Source: an uncultured Oscillospiraceae bacterium
GTDB taxonomy: Bacteria; Bacillota; Clostridia; Oscillospirales; Oscillospiraceae
Assembly: GCA_944387095.1 (NCBI GenBank)
Contig: CALXDP010000007.1
Location: forward strand, 1 to 64,000
Direction: 5' to 3'
Length of the DNA: 64,000 nt
Shown here: positions 16,299 to 25,582 of the stretch, in pieces
Layout of the letters: every line of letters starts with the position of its first letter
Numbering within the stretch: the stretch's first letter is position 1
The notes under the pieces: generated by a model
The model's database searches: none
Seen by the model: only the letters and a program-made list of their open reading frames with translations
Told to the model about the DNA's origin: nothing
Made by a program: the position numbers and the translations under genes

Positions 16299-17120
16299 TT
16301 AGAAGAGAATGGAGGAGAAGATAAACCAAGTGATGCCCGCAACGAGCATGATCCCCACCAGATAACAGCCCCAGAACTTCCCGCCCCCCTGGCTGGGGCA
16401 GAGCAGCCTTGCGGGGATGAGGCCAACGGCGGCAAAAACAGGCAGCACCATGGCCAAAAGCCACAGGCCCAGGCCGAAGGAGACCAGCCCCACCAGGAAA
16501 GCCAGCAGCAGCAGAATGGTGATGGGAATGGTGTTGACGCCGCAGGCGATGAAGACATCCAGGAAGGAGACCCCGGACTTCATCAGCTTGGTCAGGACGA
16601 AGAGCATGATAGTCATAAGGCCCACGCCCAGCACCGTGGCCAGCAGACCGTAGGGGATGGACAGGGCGGGGGAAATCTGGAGCTCGTCGCCGCCGAAGAA
16701 AGCCAGGAAAGAGAATAGGGAGGCGATCAGCTGGTTCAGGCGCAGGAACACCGCCACAAAGGCCAGGATGGCCGCCACCGCCTGCGCCACGCACAGCAGT
16801 GCGGCAAGCAGCCAATCCTTCTGCCCGACAGCGGACTGGGTGGCCTGGGCGGGGCTGCGCCAGTAGGCCTTCAGGAAGGGGAGCACGTTTTGTAAAGCGG
16901 CGGAGAACTTGGAGGGCTGGGCCGGGGCCGCCTGATGGGGAGGCGGGGGCGTTGTATCGGTTTGGGTGGTGGTTGTCTGCCCGCCGGCGCCGCTCTCCGG
17001 TTGGGCCTCCTGCGGGGGGATGTGGTCTGGATGGGGTGCGGAAGCGGGGGCCTGGCTGGCCTGGCAGGTACAGCGCTGGCCCTCCTCTAAGTAGGCGCCG
17101 CAGTGTTCGCAATAGGGCAT
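16299..17120 (-). CDS. Zinc-ribbon YIP1-like integral membrane protein
   Basis: 273 aa. The N-terminus has a short zinc ribbon (YCEHCGAY...RCTCQ), followed by a Pro/Thr/Gln-rich linker (about 25-75) and five hydrophobic segments (about 100-273) in the YIP1-like pattern. Function unknown. The start at 17120 is chosen because GAGAGAGG lies nine bases upstream; the ATG at 17129 is too close to that site. It stands alone between two terminators. Confidence 0.7.
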   Translation of the reverse strand: MPYCEHCGAYLEEGQRCTCQASQAPASAPHPDHIPPQEAQPESGAGGQTTTTQTDTTPPPPHQAAPAQPSKFSAALQNVLPFLKAYWRSPAQATQSAVGQKDWLLAALLCVAQAVAAILAFVAVFLRLNQLIASLFSFLAFFGGDELQISPALSIPYGLLATVLGVGLMTIMLFVLTKLMKSGVSFLDVFIACGVNTIPITILLLLAFLVGLVSFGLGLWLLAMVLPVFAAVGLIPARLLCPSQGGGKFWGCYLVGIMLVAGITWFIFSSILF

Positions 17121-17206
17121 GAATACCATCCTCTCTCTAAAATTAGCCGCATTGGTTGACTCAGTATATCATATCTAGGCGCAGCTGTAAATAAAAAAGC
17201 CGGAAA

Positions 17207-17246
17207 CCGGCGTGGGGCGCGGTGTTTCTACCGCGCCCCACGCCGG
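17207..17246 (-). terminator. Terminator of the arginine deiminase operon
   Basis: A 16-bp perfect stem (CCGGCGTGGGGCGCGG at 17207-17222 and its complement at 17231-17246). On the minus strand it runs into TTTCCGGCTTTTTTATTT. It lies four bases past the last gene. Confidence 0.88.
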
Positions 17247-17250
17247 TAGC

Positions 17251-18648
17251 TCATTGCAGAAGGGTGCCTACCATCAAAAGCGCCAGCAGAACGGCGAACA
17301 GGAGCAGTAGCAGTTTCCAGGTAAACCGCAGCCACCGGTCAAAGGGAACCCGGCCCAGGGCCAGGGCACCCATCACCACCGCGCTGGTGGGGGTGATGAG
17401 GTTGACAAGGCCCGAGGCACACTGAAACGCGGTGATGACCAGTTCCCGCCCTACCCCGGCAAAGTCGGCCAGAGGGGCCATGATGGGCATGGACAGGGCC
17501 GCCAGCCCCGAAGTGGAGGGGATGAGAAAGGACAGGGGGAGAAAGAGCAGGTAGGTCAGGGCCAGAAAGCCCGCCGAACCGGCCCCCGTCAGGGCGCGCT
17601 CCCCCAGATTCAAAATGGTGTCGGTGATCTGGCCGCGGCTCATGATCACGGTGATGCCCCGGGACACCCCGATGATAAAGGCCACGCTCAAAAGCTCCGC
17701 CGCCCCGGATACGAAGGAACTCACAATTTCCATCTCAGCCAGGCCGCAGCACAGTCCCAGCAGGATGGACGCGCCCAGAAACAGGGCGGACAGCTCCGGG
17801 AACCACCAGCTCAAAGCGGGCAGGGGCAGGCCCATGTCCTGGAAGGGAATGACGGCGTAGACCATCACCAGAAAGGTGAGGGCGAACAGGACCAGGGCCA
17901 GCTTGTGAATGCCGGTCATGTGGATTTCCTCCTGGCGCAGGGCGGAGAAGTGGGCGGAGTTTTCCGTGCGCATGTCCGCTACCAGGGATTTGCCCGGCTC
18001 GTTCCACACCCGCTGGGCGTAGGACATGACAAACCAGATGGACAGCGCCAGCATGGTAAACAGGATGACCAGGCGCAGCCCGATGCCCTGCCCCAGGGAG
18101 ACGCCGGCAAAGCCCGCGGCGATGCCGGTGGCAAAGGGGTTGACGGTGGAACCGATGACGCCCGCACCTGCCCCCAGCAGGATGACCGCCACACCAGTGA
18201 GGGCGTCATACCCCGCCGCCACCATGATGGGCAGTACCAGGGGGTAAAAGGCGATGGTCTCCTCCGCCATGCCAAAGGTGGTGCCCCCCAAGGCGAAGGC
18301 GCCCATGAGAATGGGGATGAGCAGCTTCTCCCGGCCTTTCAGCTTCCGGATGATGTTGGCGATGCCCGCGTCCAGCGCCCCGGTCTTGGCCACCACCCCC
18401 AGAAAGCCGCCCACCATGAGGATAAAGGCCGCAATGTCAATGGCCTCATACAGCCCCTCCAGCGGCGCGGTGAGTACCGCGGTGATGGGCTGGCCCTGGC
18501 TGTCCACCCGGTGGTAGCTGCCGGCGATGGGCTGGCCGTCGGAGGTGTACTCATAGCTCCCGGAGGGAACCACCCAGGTGAGAATGGTCATAACCAGGAT
18601 AATGGCGAACAGAATGGTGAAGGCGGTGGGCATCTTGAACTTGCGCAT
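17251..18648 (-). CDS. YfcC-family amino acid/dicarboxylate transporter of the ADI operon
   Basis: 465-aa membrane protein with about 11-12 hydrophobic segments of the C4-dicarboxylate anaerobic carrier (DcuC/YfcC) family. GAFALGGTTFGMAEE and VNPFATGIAAGFAG are family signatures. Being last in the arcA-argF-arcC operon, it most likely exchanges arginine for ornithine, a role taken by ArcD in other species; YfcC proteins occupy this place in many clostridia. AGGAGGCACTGC precedes the start. Confidence 0.87.
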   Translation of the reverse strand: MRKFKMPTAFTILFAIILVMTILTWVVPSGSYEYTSDGQPIAGSYHRVDSQGQPITAVLTAPLEGLYEAIDIAAFILMVGGFLGVVAKTGALDAGIANIIRKLKGREKLLIPILMGAFALGGTTFGMAEETIAFYPLVLPIMVAAGYDALTGVAVILLGAGAGVIGSTVNPFATGIAAGFAGVSLGQGIGLRLVILFTMLALSIWFVMSYAQRVWNEPGKSLVADMRTENSAHFSALRQEEIHMTGIHKLALVLFALTFLVMVYAVIPFQDMGLPLPALSWWFPELSALFLGASILLGLCCGLAEMEIVSSFVSGAAELLSVAFIIGVSRGITVIMSRGQITDTILNLGERALTGAGSAGFLALTYLLFLPLSFLIPSTSGLAALSMPIMAPLADFAGVGRELVITAFQCASGLVNLITPTSAVVMGALALGRVPFDRWLRFTWKLLLLLFAVLLALLMVGTLLQ

Positions 18649-18663
18649 GCAGTGCCTCCTCCC

Positions 18664-19611
18664 TTACCCCGTAACCCGGGTGCCTGCCCGGCCGGCCAGA
18701 GCCTCCAGTCCCAGGTCCAGGGAGGTGATGATGGCCTGCCGCCCGGGAGCGGAGCGGACAAAATCCACGGCTGCCTGCACCTTGGGCAGCATGGAGCCCG
18801 CCCCAAACTGACCCTGGGCGGCGTACTCCTCCAGCTGAGCGGCGGTGGTCTCCCCCAGATCCTCCTGGTCCGGCTTGCCGAAGCGGATAGCCACGGCGGG
18901 CACCTCGGTGAGGATCATGAGGATGTCCGCCTCCATCTCCTGGGCTAGGCGGCAGGCGGCCAGGTCCTTATCAATGACGGCGGCCACGCCCGCTAAGCTG
19001 CCATCCTCTTTTTCTATCACCGGTACGCCGCCTCCGCCGCAGGCGATGGATACGGTGGTGTCCCACAAGGTTTTGATGGTGCCGATCTCCACAATCCGCC
19101 GCGGCTTGGGGGAGGGCACTACCCGCCGCCAGCCCCGGCCCGAGTCCTCTTTCATGGTATAGCCCTTGTCCCGCTCCAACGCCTGGGCCTGCTCCCGGGT
19201 GTAAAAGGGGCCGATGGGCTTGGTGGGATGCTGAAAGGCGGGGTCGGCGGGGTCCACCACCATCTGGGTGATGATGGTGACCACGGGAATCTTCCGCCCC
19301 CGGCGGCGCAGGGCGGCGGTGAGGGACTGCTGGAGGTGATAGCCGATATAGCCCTGGCTCATGGCGCCACACACGTCGAAGGGCATGGAGGGGGTCACCT
19401 CGGCCGCTGTCTCGCTGGCCAGCAGGATGCGGCCCACCTGGGGGCCGTTGCCGTGGACGATGGCCAGCTCATATCCCGCGCAGGACAGCTGAGCGAGCTG
19501 CTCCGCCGTCCGCCCGGCCACCTGGAGCTGGGAGTCGGCGGTGGGGGGCAGGGATTTGTCCTCCAAGGCGTTGCCCCCTAAGGCAACCACCACTTTGACG
19601 GGCCCGCTCAT
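18664..19611 (-). CDS. arcC: Carbamate kinase
   Basis: 315-aa enzyme making ATP from carbamoyl phosphate and ADP, the energy-yielding step of arginine fermentation. Family motifs: VVALGGNAL at the N-terminus, VHGNGPQVG, GYIGYHLQQSL, CGGGGVPV and IDKDLAACRLA. Its ATG overlaps the preceding carbamoyltransferase stop (ATGA), and 15 bp separate it from the transporter gene. Confidence 0.95.
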   Translation of the reverse strand: MSGPVKVVVALGGNALEDKSLPPTADSQLQVAGRTAEQLAQLSCAGYELAIVHGNGPQVGRILLASETAAEVTPSMPFDVCGAMSQGYIGYHLQQSLTAALRRRGRKIPVVTIITQMVVDPADPAFQHPTKPIGPFYTREQAQALERDKGYTMKEDSGRGWRRVVPSPKPRRIVEIGTIKTLWDTTVSIACGGGGVPVIEKEDGSLAGVAAVIDKDLAACRLAQEMEADILMILTEVPAVAIRFGKPDQEDLGETTAAQLEEYAAQGQFGAGSMLPKVQAAVDFVRSAPGRQAIITSLDLGLEALAGRAGTRVTG

Positions 19612-20600
19612 AGGGTGGCCACCAGCACGGCCTTGATGGTGTGCATCCGGTTTTCTGCCTCGTCAAATACCACCGAGTGGCGGCCCCGGAACACCTCGTC
19701 AGTGACCTCCCGGATGTCCACCCCTTTGTCCTTCCATTCTTTGGCCAGCTTGGTCTCAAAGTCGTGGAAGGAGGGCAGGCAGTGCATAAAGATAACGTTG
19801 GGGTTGCCTGTGGCTTCCAGCATTGCGTCGTCGATGCGGTAGGGGGCCAGCAGTTTGGCCCGCTGGGGAATCAGTTCCTCCTCGCCCATGGAGGCCCAGA
19901 TGTCGGAGTACAGCACGTCCGCTCCCTTCAGGTCGTCCATGTTGTGGGACAGCTGAATACGGGCTCCGGTCTTTTCCCCTTCCGCCTGGCAGGCGGTCAG
20001 GATGGATTTGTCCGCCCCGTCGATGAGCTCCTGGGGGCCGTAGCCCACAAAATCCACCCCCATCTTACAGCAGCCGAACATCCAGGCGTAGGACATATTG
20101 TTGCGCACGTCCCCCACGAAGGCCACCTTGCACTCCCTCAGGGGTTTGTGGAGGTGTTCCTCCATGGTCATCATGTCCGCCAGGATCTGGGTGGGGTGGT
20201 CCAAATCGGTCAGGCCATTGAATACTGGCACGCCGGAGTGCTTGGCCAGGTCGATGACCACCTGCTGGTCAAAGCCCCGGTACTCGATGCCGTCAAAGAA
20301 CCGGCCCAGCACTTTTGCGGTGTCCTCCAGGGACTCCTTCTTGCCCATCTGGGAGGAGCCGGGGTCCAGGTAGGTGACGTTGCCCCCCTCCTCTTTGGCC
20401 GACACCTCGAAAGAGCAGCGGGTGCGGGTGGAGGTCTTTTCAAACAGCAGCACGATATTTTTGCCTTTGAGAGCCTGGCCGTGCAGGCCCATGCGCTTTT
20501 TGGCCTTCAGGTCATGGGCCAGGTCCAGAAGGTAGCGAATTTCCTGGGCGGACAGGTCCATAAGGGTGAGGAAGGATTTCCCTTTCATGTTGACTGACAT
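19608..20600 (-). CDS. arcB: Ornithine carbamoyltransferase (catabolic)
   Basis: 330 aa. It splits citrulline with phosphate into ornithine and carbamoyl phosphate. Carbamoyl phosphate site STRTRCSFE, DHPTQILAD, ornithine/SMG-loop region MSYAWMFG, and HCLPSFHD near the C-terminus are all present. Between arcA and arcC it is the catabolic enzyme rather than the biosynthetic argF. AAAGGAGACGCTGTT precedes the start. Confidence 0.95.
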   Translation of the reverse strand: MSVNMKGKSFLTLMDLSAQEIRYLLDLAHDLKAKKRMGLHGQALKGKNIVLLFEKTSTRTRCSFEVSAKEEGGNVTYLDPGSSQMGKKESLEDTAKVLGRFFDGIEYRGFDQQVVIDLAKHSGVPVFNGLTDLDHPTQILADMMTMEEHLHKPLRECKVAFVGDVRNNMSYAWMFGCCKMGVDFVGYGPQELIDGADKSILTACQAEGEKTGARIQLSHNMDDLKGADVLYSDIWASMGEEELIPQRAKLLAPYRIDDAMLEATGNPNVIFMHCLPSFHDFETKLAKEWKDKGVDIREVTDEVFRGRHSVVFDEAENRMHTIKAVLVATL

Positions 20601-20698
20601 AACAGCGTCTCCTTTTTCAAATGAAGATGGATGAGTGAAACAGTTTCACACAGCTCGCGCCCGCAGGGGCGGATGAAACCAGGCCTGTTTACGGCCGC

Positions 20699-21919
20699 TC
20701 AGACCGGTTCCCGCACCAGGGGCATGGTCATGCACCGGGGGCCGCCCCGGCCTCGGGACAGTTCGCTGCTGGGGATGGTGAGCACCTCCACCCCCGCGTC
20801 CTCCATGGCCCGGTTGGTCACATAGTTGCGGGAGTAGACGATCACCTTGCCCGGGGCAATGCAGAAGGTGTTGGAGCCGTCGTTCCATTGTTCCCGGGCC
20901 GCGTCGATCACCGAGCCGCCGCCGCAGGGGATGAGGGTGACCCGGTCCAGGTGGAGATGCTCCCGGAGGATGTGCTCCAGGCTGCCGTGCTCCTCGGTAA
21001 TGGTCAGATGGCCCTGGCCGCCCGCCTCCAGCACGAAAACCCGCAGGTCGGCGGTGATGTTGGGATGCATGGTGAATTTGTCATAGTCCACCATGGTAAA
21101 CACCGTGTCCAGGTGCATGAAGGCCCGGTTTTTGGGGATGTCAATGGCCAGTACCCGCTCAAATCCTGTGTTTCCCCACAGCAGCTTTTTGGCCAGCTGC
21201 TCGATGGCCCAGGGTTGGGTGCGCTGGGAGATGCCAATGGCCGCCACCTTACTGCTGAGCACCAAAATGTCGCCCCCTTCCACGGTGGCGTTGGCATGGC
21301 GATTGAAGTATACAGGGACGTTCCGGTACTGGGGATGGTACTGAAAAATATAGGTTGCGAACAGGGTCTCCCGGCCACGGGTGACGGAGTGCATCCGGTG
21401 GATGGACACCCCGGAGCCGATGGCGGCGAAAGGGTCCCGGGTGAAGTAGAGGTTGGGGATGGGGTCCAGCACAAAGGGGTAATAGTCGTCCAGGTAGTCG
21501 GTGAGGTTCTTCTTGCCATAGCCTGGCACATCCGATTTCCGCACCCCCTCCATCATCTTTTCCACCATGTTTTTGGTGGACATGGAGAGGAAAAAGTCCA
21601 GCATCATGGCGGTTCGTTTTTCCCCCCAGATACCCGCCTCGGCCAGATATTCCCGAATGAACTTCTCCCGGACCGCGGCATCCGCCAGGGATTCCGCTAC
21701 CAGGTCTGTGAGGTAGACTACCTCCACGCCGTTTTGCCGCAGCAGGTGGCAGAAGGCGTCGTGCTCCTCCTGGGCGATTTTCAGATAGGGAATGTCGTCA
21801 AACAACAGCCGCCCGATGGACTCGGGCATGAGATTTTCCAGCTCCCGGCCAGGCCGGTGGAGGAGTACCCGCCTGAGCGGGCCAATTTCACTGCGGATTT
21901 CAATGGGCGGCAGGCCCAT
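20699..21919 (-). CDS. arcA: Arginine deiminase
   Basis: 406-aa enzyme converting arginine to citrulline and ammonia, first step of the ADI pathway. Catalytic Cys is in the C-terminal GGPRCMTMPLVR; FTRDPFAAIG and EGGDILVL supply Asp/Glu and HLDTVFTMVD the His. AAAGGAGTGGTGGT precedes the start. It is first in the operon arcA-arcB-arcC-YfcC on the minus strand; a clear ArgR operator could not be assigned upstream. Confidence 0.96.
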   Translation of the reverse strand: MGLPPIEIRSEIGPLRRVLLHRPGRELENLMPESIGRLLFDDIPYLKIAQEEHDAFCHLLRQNGVEVVYLTDLVAESLADAAVREKFIREYLAEAGIWGEKRTAMMLDFFLSMSTKNMVEKMMEGVRKSDVPGYGKKNLTDYLDDYYPFVLDPIPNLYFTRDPFAAIGSGVSIHRMHSVTRGRETLFATYIFQYHPQYRNVPVYFNRHANATVEGGDILVLSSKVAAIGISQRTQPWAIEQLAKKLLWGNTGFERVLAIDIPKNRAFMHLDTVFTMVDYDKFTMHPNITADLRVFVLEAGGQGHLTITEEHGSLEHILREHLHLDRVTLIPCGGGSVIDAAREQWNDGSNTFCIAPGKVIVYSRNYVTNRAMEDAGVEVLTIPSSELSRGRGGPRCMTMPLVREPV

Positions 21920-22038
21920 ACCACCACTCCTTTCTTGGTCATAGCTCAGCTTTCCCGCGAAAGCCGGTTTTATGTATCAAAATGGGAGAACAGGCTGAAA
22001 CCGTCTGCGCTGTGCCGAGGTACCCTGTCTGGCGCAAA

Positions 22039-22083
22039 AAACCGTTTCTGCCCCGGGCCAAAGGCCCGGGGCAGAAACGGTTT
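22039..22083 (-). terminator. Terminator of the SLH nucleotidase gene
   Basis: A 21-bp stem (AAACCGTTTCTGCCCCGGGCC on the left arm, 22039-22059, three-base loop) that on the minus strand runs into a TTTTTT tract (22035-22042 region). It separates the nucleotidase from arcA. Confidence 0.88.
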
Positions 22084-22103
22084 GAAGAAAAAGGGGGTGA
22101 AGA

Positions 22104-24356
22104 TCAGCCCTTAATGCTCTCGCAGAACTTCATCATGAGCTGGGCAATCTCAGCGCGGGTGGCAATGCCATTGGGATTGAGCTGGCCGTTGCTGCCCTGC
22201 ATGACACCGGCGTCCACGGCCCACTCGATGGCCTCCCGGGCGCCGTTCCAGCCGGGGATTTCCTCCACGTCGGAGAAGCGGGAGAGATCGGCATCAAACT
22301 CATGGGAACCCAGATAGCGCCACATCATGGCCACGGCCTGGACGCGGGTAACGCTGCCGTGGGGGTTGGAGCCGTCGGAGACGCCCTCGTCCATGGCCCA
22401 CTCCATACCCGCCTGATACCAGGGGGAAGAGCCGCTGGTGTCCACGCCGGCGTAGCGGGCCAGCATGGTCATGAAAGCGCCCCGGGTGGTGGTGCCCTGG
22501 GGATCAAAGTTGCCGCCGCCAACGCCCTGCATGATGCCATTCTCGGTGACATAAGCTACGGCCTCGTAATACCAGTTGCTGGTGGTCACATCCTGATACA
22601 GCTCGTCGGAGGCCTCGTTGACGATGGCGATGCGATTGCCGGCCTGTTCGTAGCCGGTGACCTCGGGCAGGCCGTTTTCGTTGACGGGGAAGGACTGGAT
22701 ATAATTGGCCAGGACCATGTAGTCTTCCATGACGTAGTCCACGACGTTGACCGCGCCGTCAAACATGGCAAAACCGTCGCCCAGATCCCGCAAGGTGTAG
22801 TTGTAACCGGCCAGATTGTAGCTGGCAGTGAGATCCAGAGGCTCGTACGCCCCGGTCTCGTTGTTCAGGATCTCCACATTGGTGACCCGGTATTCCCCGG
22901 TGGGGCCGCCGGTCCATACGCCCTTGTCGTCCTGCTGGACGGTGGAAGGGATGGCGGTGTTGATGGTATAGCGCAGGCCGGAAACATGGAGAAAACCGCC
23001 GTTTTCCACAGCCGCAGTACCGGCGGGGGCCACATCCTTGGCGCCCCACTCCAGGGCGTCCACAAGCTGCTGGCCGGTGACGGTCTGCAGGCAGGCCACG
23101 TTGCCGAAGGTGTGGATTTCCTTGCAGGTCAGATAGCTGAGCTCACCGGTGATGGCTGTGTTGCGGATACCGCCGCCGTTCATGATGGCAACGTCCACGT
23201 CCAGATCCATGTTGTCAAAGAGATAGTAAAGCGCGTCGGTGGCAAAGTCGCCGGTGTTGGTCTCCTGCTTGCGCACCAGGCGGTTGCCATCGGCATCGTA
23301 GTTGTCCAGCACATTGTCAGTATAGCCGATGACCACGCCCAGCTCCTCATTCACCTCGTCGTACCAGGCGTTCTCAAGCGCCTGAACCTGGGCGTTGGGG
23401 GTAACATCGGCCAGATCCTCGCCGGTGAGCAGCTGAGCGGTGATGTCGCCCTGGGCAGAAATGGTCAACTGGCCCACGGTGCCCAGATAGGAACCAGTCT
23501 GGGTGAGCACCACGGGATTGCCGTTTTCATCAGGGACTTCTTCCATTTCCATCGTGGTGTGGGAATGGCCGTCGATGAAGGCGTCCAGGCCGGTGGTGTT
23601 GGCGATGACCTCCTCGGAGGTCCAGGGCTTGGAGGACTCATCCACGCCCAGATGGCCCAGGGCGATGACGTAGTCGGCCTCCTGAGAGGCGGCGTCAATG
23701 GCCTGCTGTACGGCATCGTACAGCGCATCGCCAGTGGTTCCGCCGGCGATGCCGTAAATGTAGTTGCCGTTCTCGTCCTGGAAGTAGGTGGGGGTGGATT
23801 TGGTGAAGGATTCAGGAGTGGTGATGCCAATGATGGCGATCTTCATGCCGTTGACCTCAAATACCTGGTAGCTGTCCAGCACGTTGTCGCCCTTTACGCC
23901 ATTCGCCTCATGATAGAAGTTGCAGGAGACATAGGGAAAGTCGGCCCACTCGATGGCGTTCATAGTGCCGTCCATGCCATAATCAAACTCGTGGTTGCCC
24001 AGAGTAGCCAGATTGTAACCGGCGGCGTTCATCAGGTCGATGATGGTTTTGCCGTTGTCCATAGAGCCATAGGCAGTGCCCTGGATATGGTCGCCAGCGT
24101 CCACAAGCAGAACGTTCTCCAGAGTATCCTTGTAGCCGGCCACTTTGGAGTAAGTCAAGGTGTTTTCCACAATCGCTCCATCATTGTCCCGGTTATTGCT
24201 GATGTAAGTGTGCACGTCATTGGTGTACAGGATCACGATGTCATCTTCTGCCACGGTGGGCAGCTCCCTGGCGTCCGGCGCTGCGGCAAGAGCAGGCACC
24301 GCCAGGCTGAACACCATGGCCAGAGCCAGCAGGAAGGGCAAAAGTCTTTTCTTCAC
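22104..24356 (-). CDS. Secreted, cell-wall-anchored 5'-nucleotidase with three SLH domains
   Basis: About 750 aa. A signal peptide (KKRLLPFLLALAMVFSLA, cleavage near residue 24, ALA-A) precedes the metallophosphoesterase domain: YTNDVHTY, DAGDHIQGT, LGNHEFDYG and DGHSHTT are the metal ligands. The 5'-nucleotidase C-terminal domain follows (NGGGIRNTAITGELSY, about 340-520). The last ~180 residues are three S-layer homology repeats (WYYEAVAYVTENGIMQGV, WAMDEGVSDGSN, AIEWAVDAGVMQGSN), which bind wall polysaccharide. GTG at 24356 is chosen because AAAGGTGG lies just upstream and it starts the signal peptide. It probably salvages extracellular nucleotides, which links loosely to punA/mtaD. Single-gene transcript. 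Confidence 0.92.
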   Translation of the reverse strand: MKKRLLPFLLALAMVFSLAVPALAAAPDARELPTVAEDDIVILYTNDVHTYISNNRDNDGAIVENTLTYSKVAGYKDTLENVLLVDAGDHIQGTAYGSMDNGKTIIDLMNAAGYNLATLGNHEFDYGMDGTMNAIEWADFPYVSCNFYHEANGVKGDNVLDSYQVFEVNGMKIAIIGITTPESFTKSTPTYFQDENGNYIYGIAGGTTGDALYDAVQQAIDAASQEADYVIALGHLGVDESSKPWTSEEVIANTTGLDAFIDGHSHTTMEMEEVPDENGNPVVLTQTGSYLGTVGQLTISAQGDITAQLLTGEDLADVTPNAQVQALENAWYDEVNEELGVVIGYTDNVLDNYDADGNRLVRKQETNTGDFATDALYYLFDNMDLDVDVAIMNGGGIRNTAITGELSYLTCKEIHTFGNVACLQTVTGQQLVDALEWGAKDVAPAGTAAVENGGFLHVSGLRYTINTAIPSTVQQDDKGVWTGGPTGEYRVTNVEILNNETGAYEPLDLTASYNLAGYNYTLRDLGDGFAMFDGAVNVVDYVMEDYMVLANYIQSFPVNENGLPEVTGYEQAGNRIAIVNEASDELYQDVTTSNWYYEAVAYVTENGIMQGVGGGNFDPQGTTTRGAFMTMLARYAGVDTSGSSPWYQAGMEWAMDEGVSDGSNPHGSVTRVQAVAMMWRYLGSHEFDADLSRFSDVEEIPGWNGAREAIEWAVDAGVMQGSNGQLNPNGIATRAEIAQLMMKFCESIKG

Positions 24357-24427
24357 AGAAAAACCACCTTTCTTTTTTTGTAGGCAGGATGGCACACCCG
24401 CACGGGGCAGACGCCGCCTATAGCTCC

Positions 24428-24455
24428 ATTTTATCAGCACAGTGGGAAAATGCAA
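24428..24455 (-). promoter_or_regulatory. Promoter of the SLH nucleotidase gene
   Basis: Minus-strand TTGCAT (plus 24450-24455), 16 bp, TAAAAT (plus 24428-24433). Moderate match, correctly placed 70 bp upstream of the start codon. Confidence 0.5.
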
Positions 24456-24603
24456 GGAAATTTGTTGAAGAGAGGAGAAAAAATACAGAATGATCTAAAA
24501 TTTTTTACTTGACAGGGCTGGCGGAGGGGGAATATCAGGGGAATAAAACACCGGTATTTGCAGGGGCCGAAGGCCCCGCGAAACAAGGCCTCCAGAAATA
24601 GAA

Positions 24604-25263
24604 TTATTTGCCTACAAATGTAATCTCAACATCCCCGTTGTTGCACGATATATGCAGCGTTTTTTCGCCGCCATCTTTCTGGTCCGGCAGATTGCTCTCC
24701 CCCTTTTTGACCTCGGATTGGATGGCAAAGTCATCATAACTTCCTGCAACCGCACCGGAAATGGTTCCATTTTTGACGTTCAGGGTCAGGGTATCGCCTA
24801 CATCCAATGTCCCAAAGGCAATATTGCCTCCATTAGAGGATAGGCTGATCCTTCCGGTTACAGCCAACGCAGAAAGCGTAATATCCTCGTTTGTTGTGGC
24901 CAGCGTAAGGTTTTCCAAAAGTGCATTGGGGATCTGCAATAAGATTTTCCGGTTTTCGGCAGCGGGTTTTCCCCCAATATAATCTGTCCACGCTTTGTCG
25001 CTTGCGCTTGTCATCGTCAATACAGTCCCTGAAACAGAAATGTCGTAATACTCCTTGTTGTTTTCAGCATATTGCATGTGGACTTGTTCGTCCTCAGACA
25101 ACGACACTTCAATTTCTCTATCTTGTACATCAAGATGGATCTCATTGATTTGGGTATCGGATGTGTAGCTTTTTTCTACAAAGGGTTCGCTGTCGCTCGC
25201 GCAACCCGACAAAACAAAACTGCCTAACGCAAGACACAAAACAAGCGGAATGATTTTCCTCAT
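24604..25263 (-). CDS. Lipoprotein with DUF4097-type beta-repeat domain
   Basis: 219 aa. Type II signal peptide with lipobox LSGC (Cys about 21), then a beta-rich DUF4097 region: KILLQIPNALLENLTLATTNEDITLSALA, then repeating SSNGGNIAFGTLDVG and VKNGTISGAVAG turns. Such domains occur in putative adhesins and sensory lipoproteins; function here unknown. GGAGGAATCACC precedes the start. The base composition is clearly lower in GC than the neighbours, with different codon use, so the gene probably came by transfer together with the MerR gene. Confidence 0.75.
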   Translation of the reverse strand: MRKIIPLVLCLALGSFVLSGCASDSEPFVEKSYTSDTQINEIHLDVQDREIEVSLSEDEQVHMQYAENNKEYYDISVSGTVLTMTSASDKAWTDYIGGKPAAENRKILLQIPNALLENLTLATTNEDITLSALAVTGRISLSSNGGNIAFGTLDVGDTLTLNVKNGTISGAVAGSYDDFAIQSEVKKGESNLPDQKDGGEKTLHISCNNGDVEITFVGK

Positions 25264-25293
25264 GGTGATTCCTCCATCATTTACAAATCAGAA

Positions 25294-25464
25294 TTACAAC
25301 TCTAATGCACAGTAGTATTCGTCGCGATCAGTCTTTCCCGCAACGTGAAAGCCGAAAGAAAGAGACAGGGCCTTTGTATTTTCATCTGCGCTGCCGATTA
25401 TTAAAATATCTTTTAGTACGGTTGCTTGCCCGTATCGTTTTGTAACCGCTCTCAGGTCTACCAT
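25294..25464 (-). pseudogene. Collapsed chimeric gene: ABC-ATPase start joined to an acetyltransferase-like tail
   Basis: A 56-aa frame with a good ribosome binding site (AGGAATGG). The first ~20 residues (VDLRAVTKRYGQATVLKDI) read as the beginning of an ABC transporter ATPase, before Walker A. The rest (ENTKALSLSFGFHVAGKT then DRDEYYCALEL) reads like the C-terminal end of a GNAT acetyltransferase. The simplest explanation is an internal deletion joining two neighbouring genes. A MerR-type promoter (25533-25563, minus strand) points into it. The acetyltransferase assignment is inference from a short stretch. Confidence 0.5.
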
Positions 25465-25532
25465 GTAACCATTCCTCCTAAGCGGCATTGCGCAATATAG
25501 ATTGATTTCCGCAATGCTCTCTGCTAAAATGA

Positions 25533-25563
25533 ATGATAAACCTTTGTGTAACACAAATGTCAA
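25533..25563 (-). promoter_or_regulatory. MerR-type promoter with 19-bp spacer and operator dyad
   Basis: Read on the minus strand: TTGACA (plus 25558-25563), a 19-bp spacer, TATCAT (plus 25533-25538). The spacer holds the dyad TTTGTGT-A-ACACAAA (25543-25557), abutting the -35. An over-long 19-bp spacer with a dyad is the hallmark of promoters activated by MerR-family regulators. It lies between the divergent MerR gene and the collapsed gene. Confidence 0.82.
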
Positions 25564-25582
25564 TAGGGTGTGAGAAAATAAA

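Noticed and set aside
24512-24545. Consensus TTGACA on the plus strand
   Set aside because: No matching -10 at a proper distance and no plus-strand gene downstream before the MerR gene.
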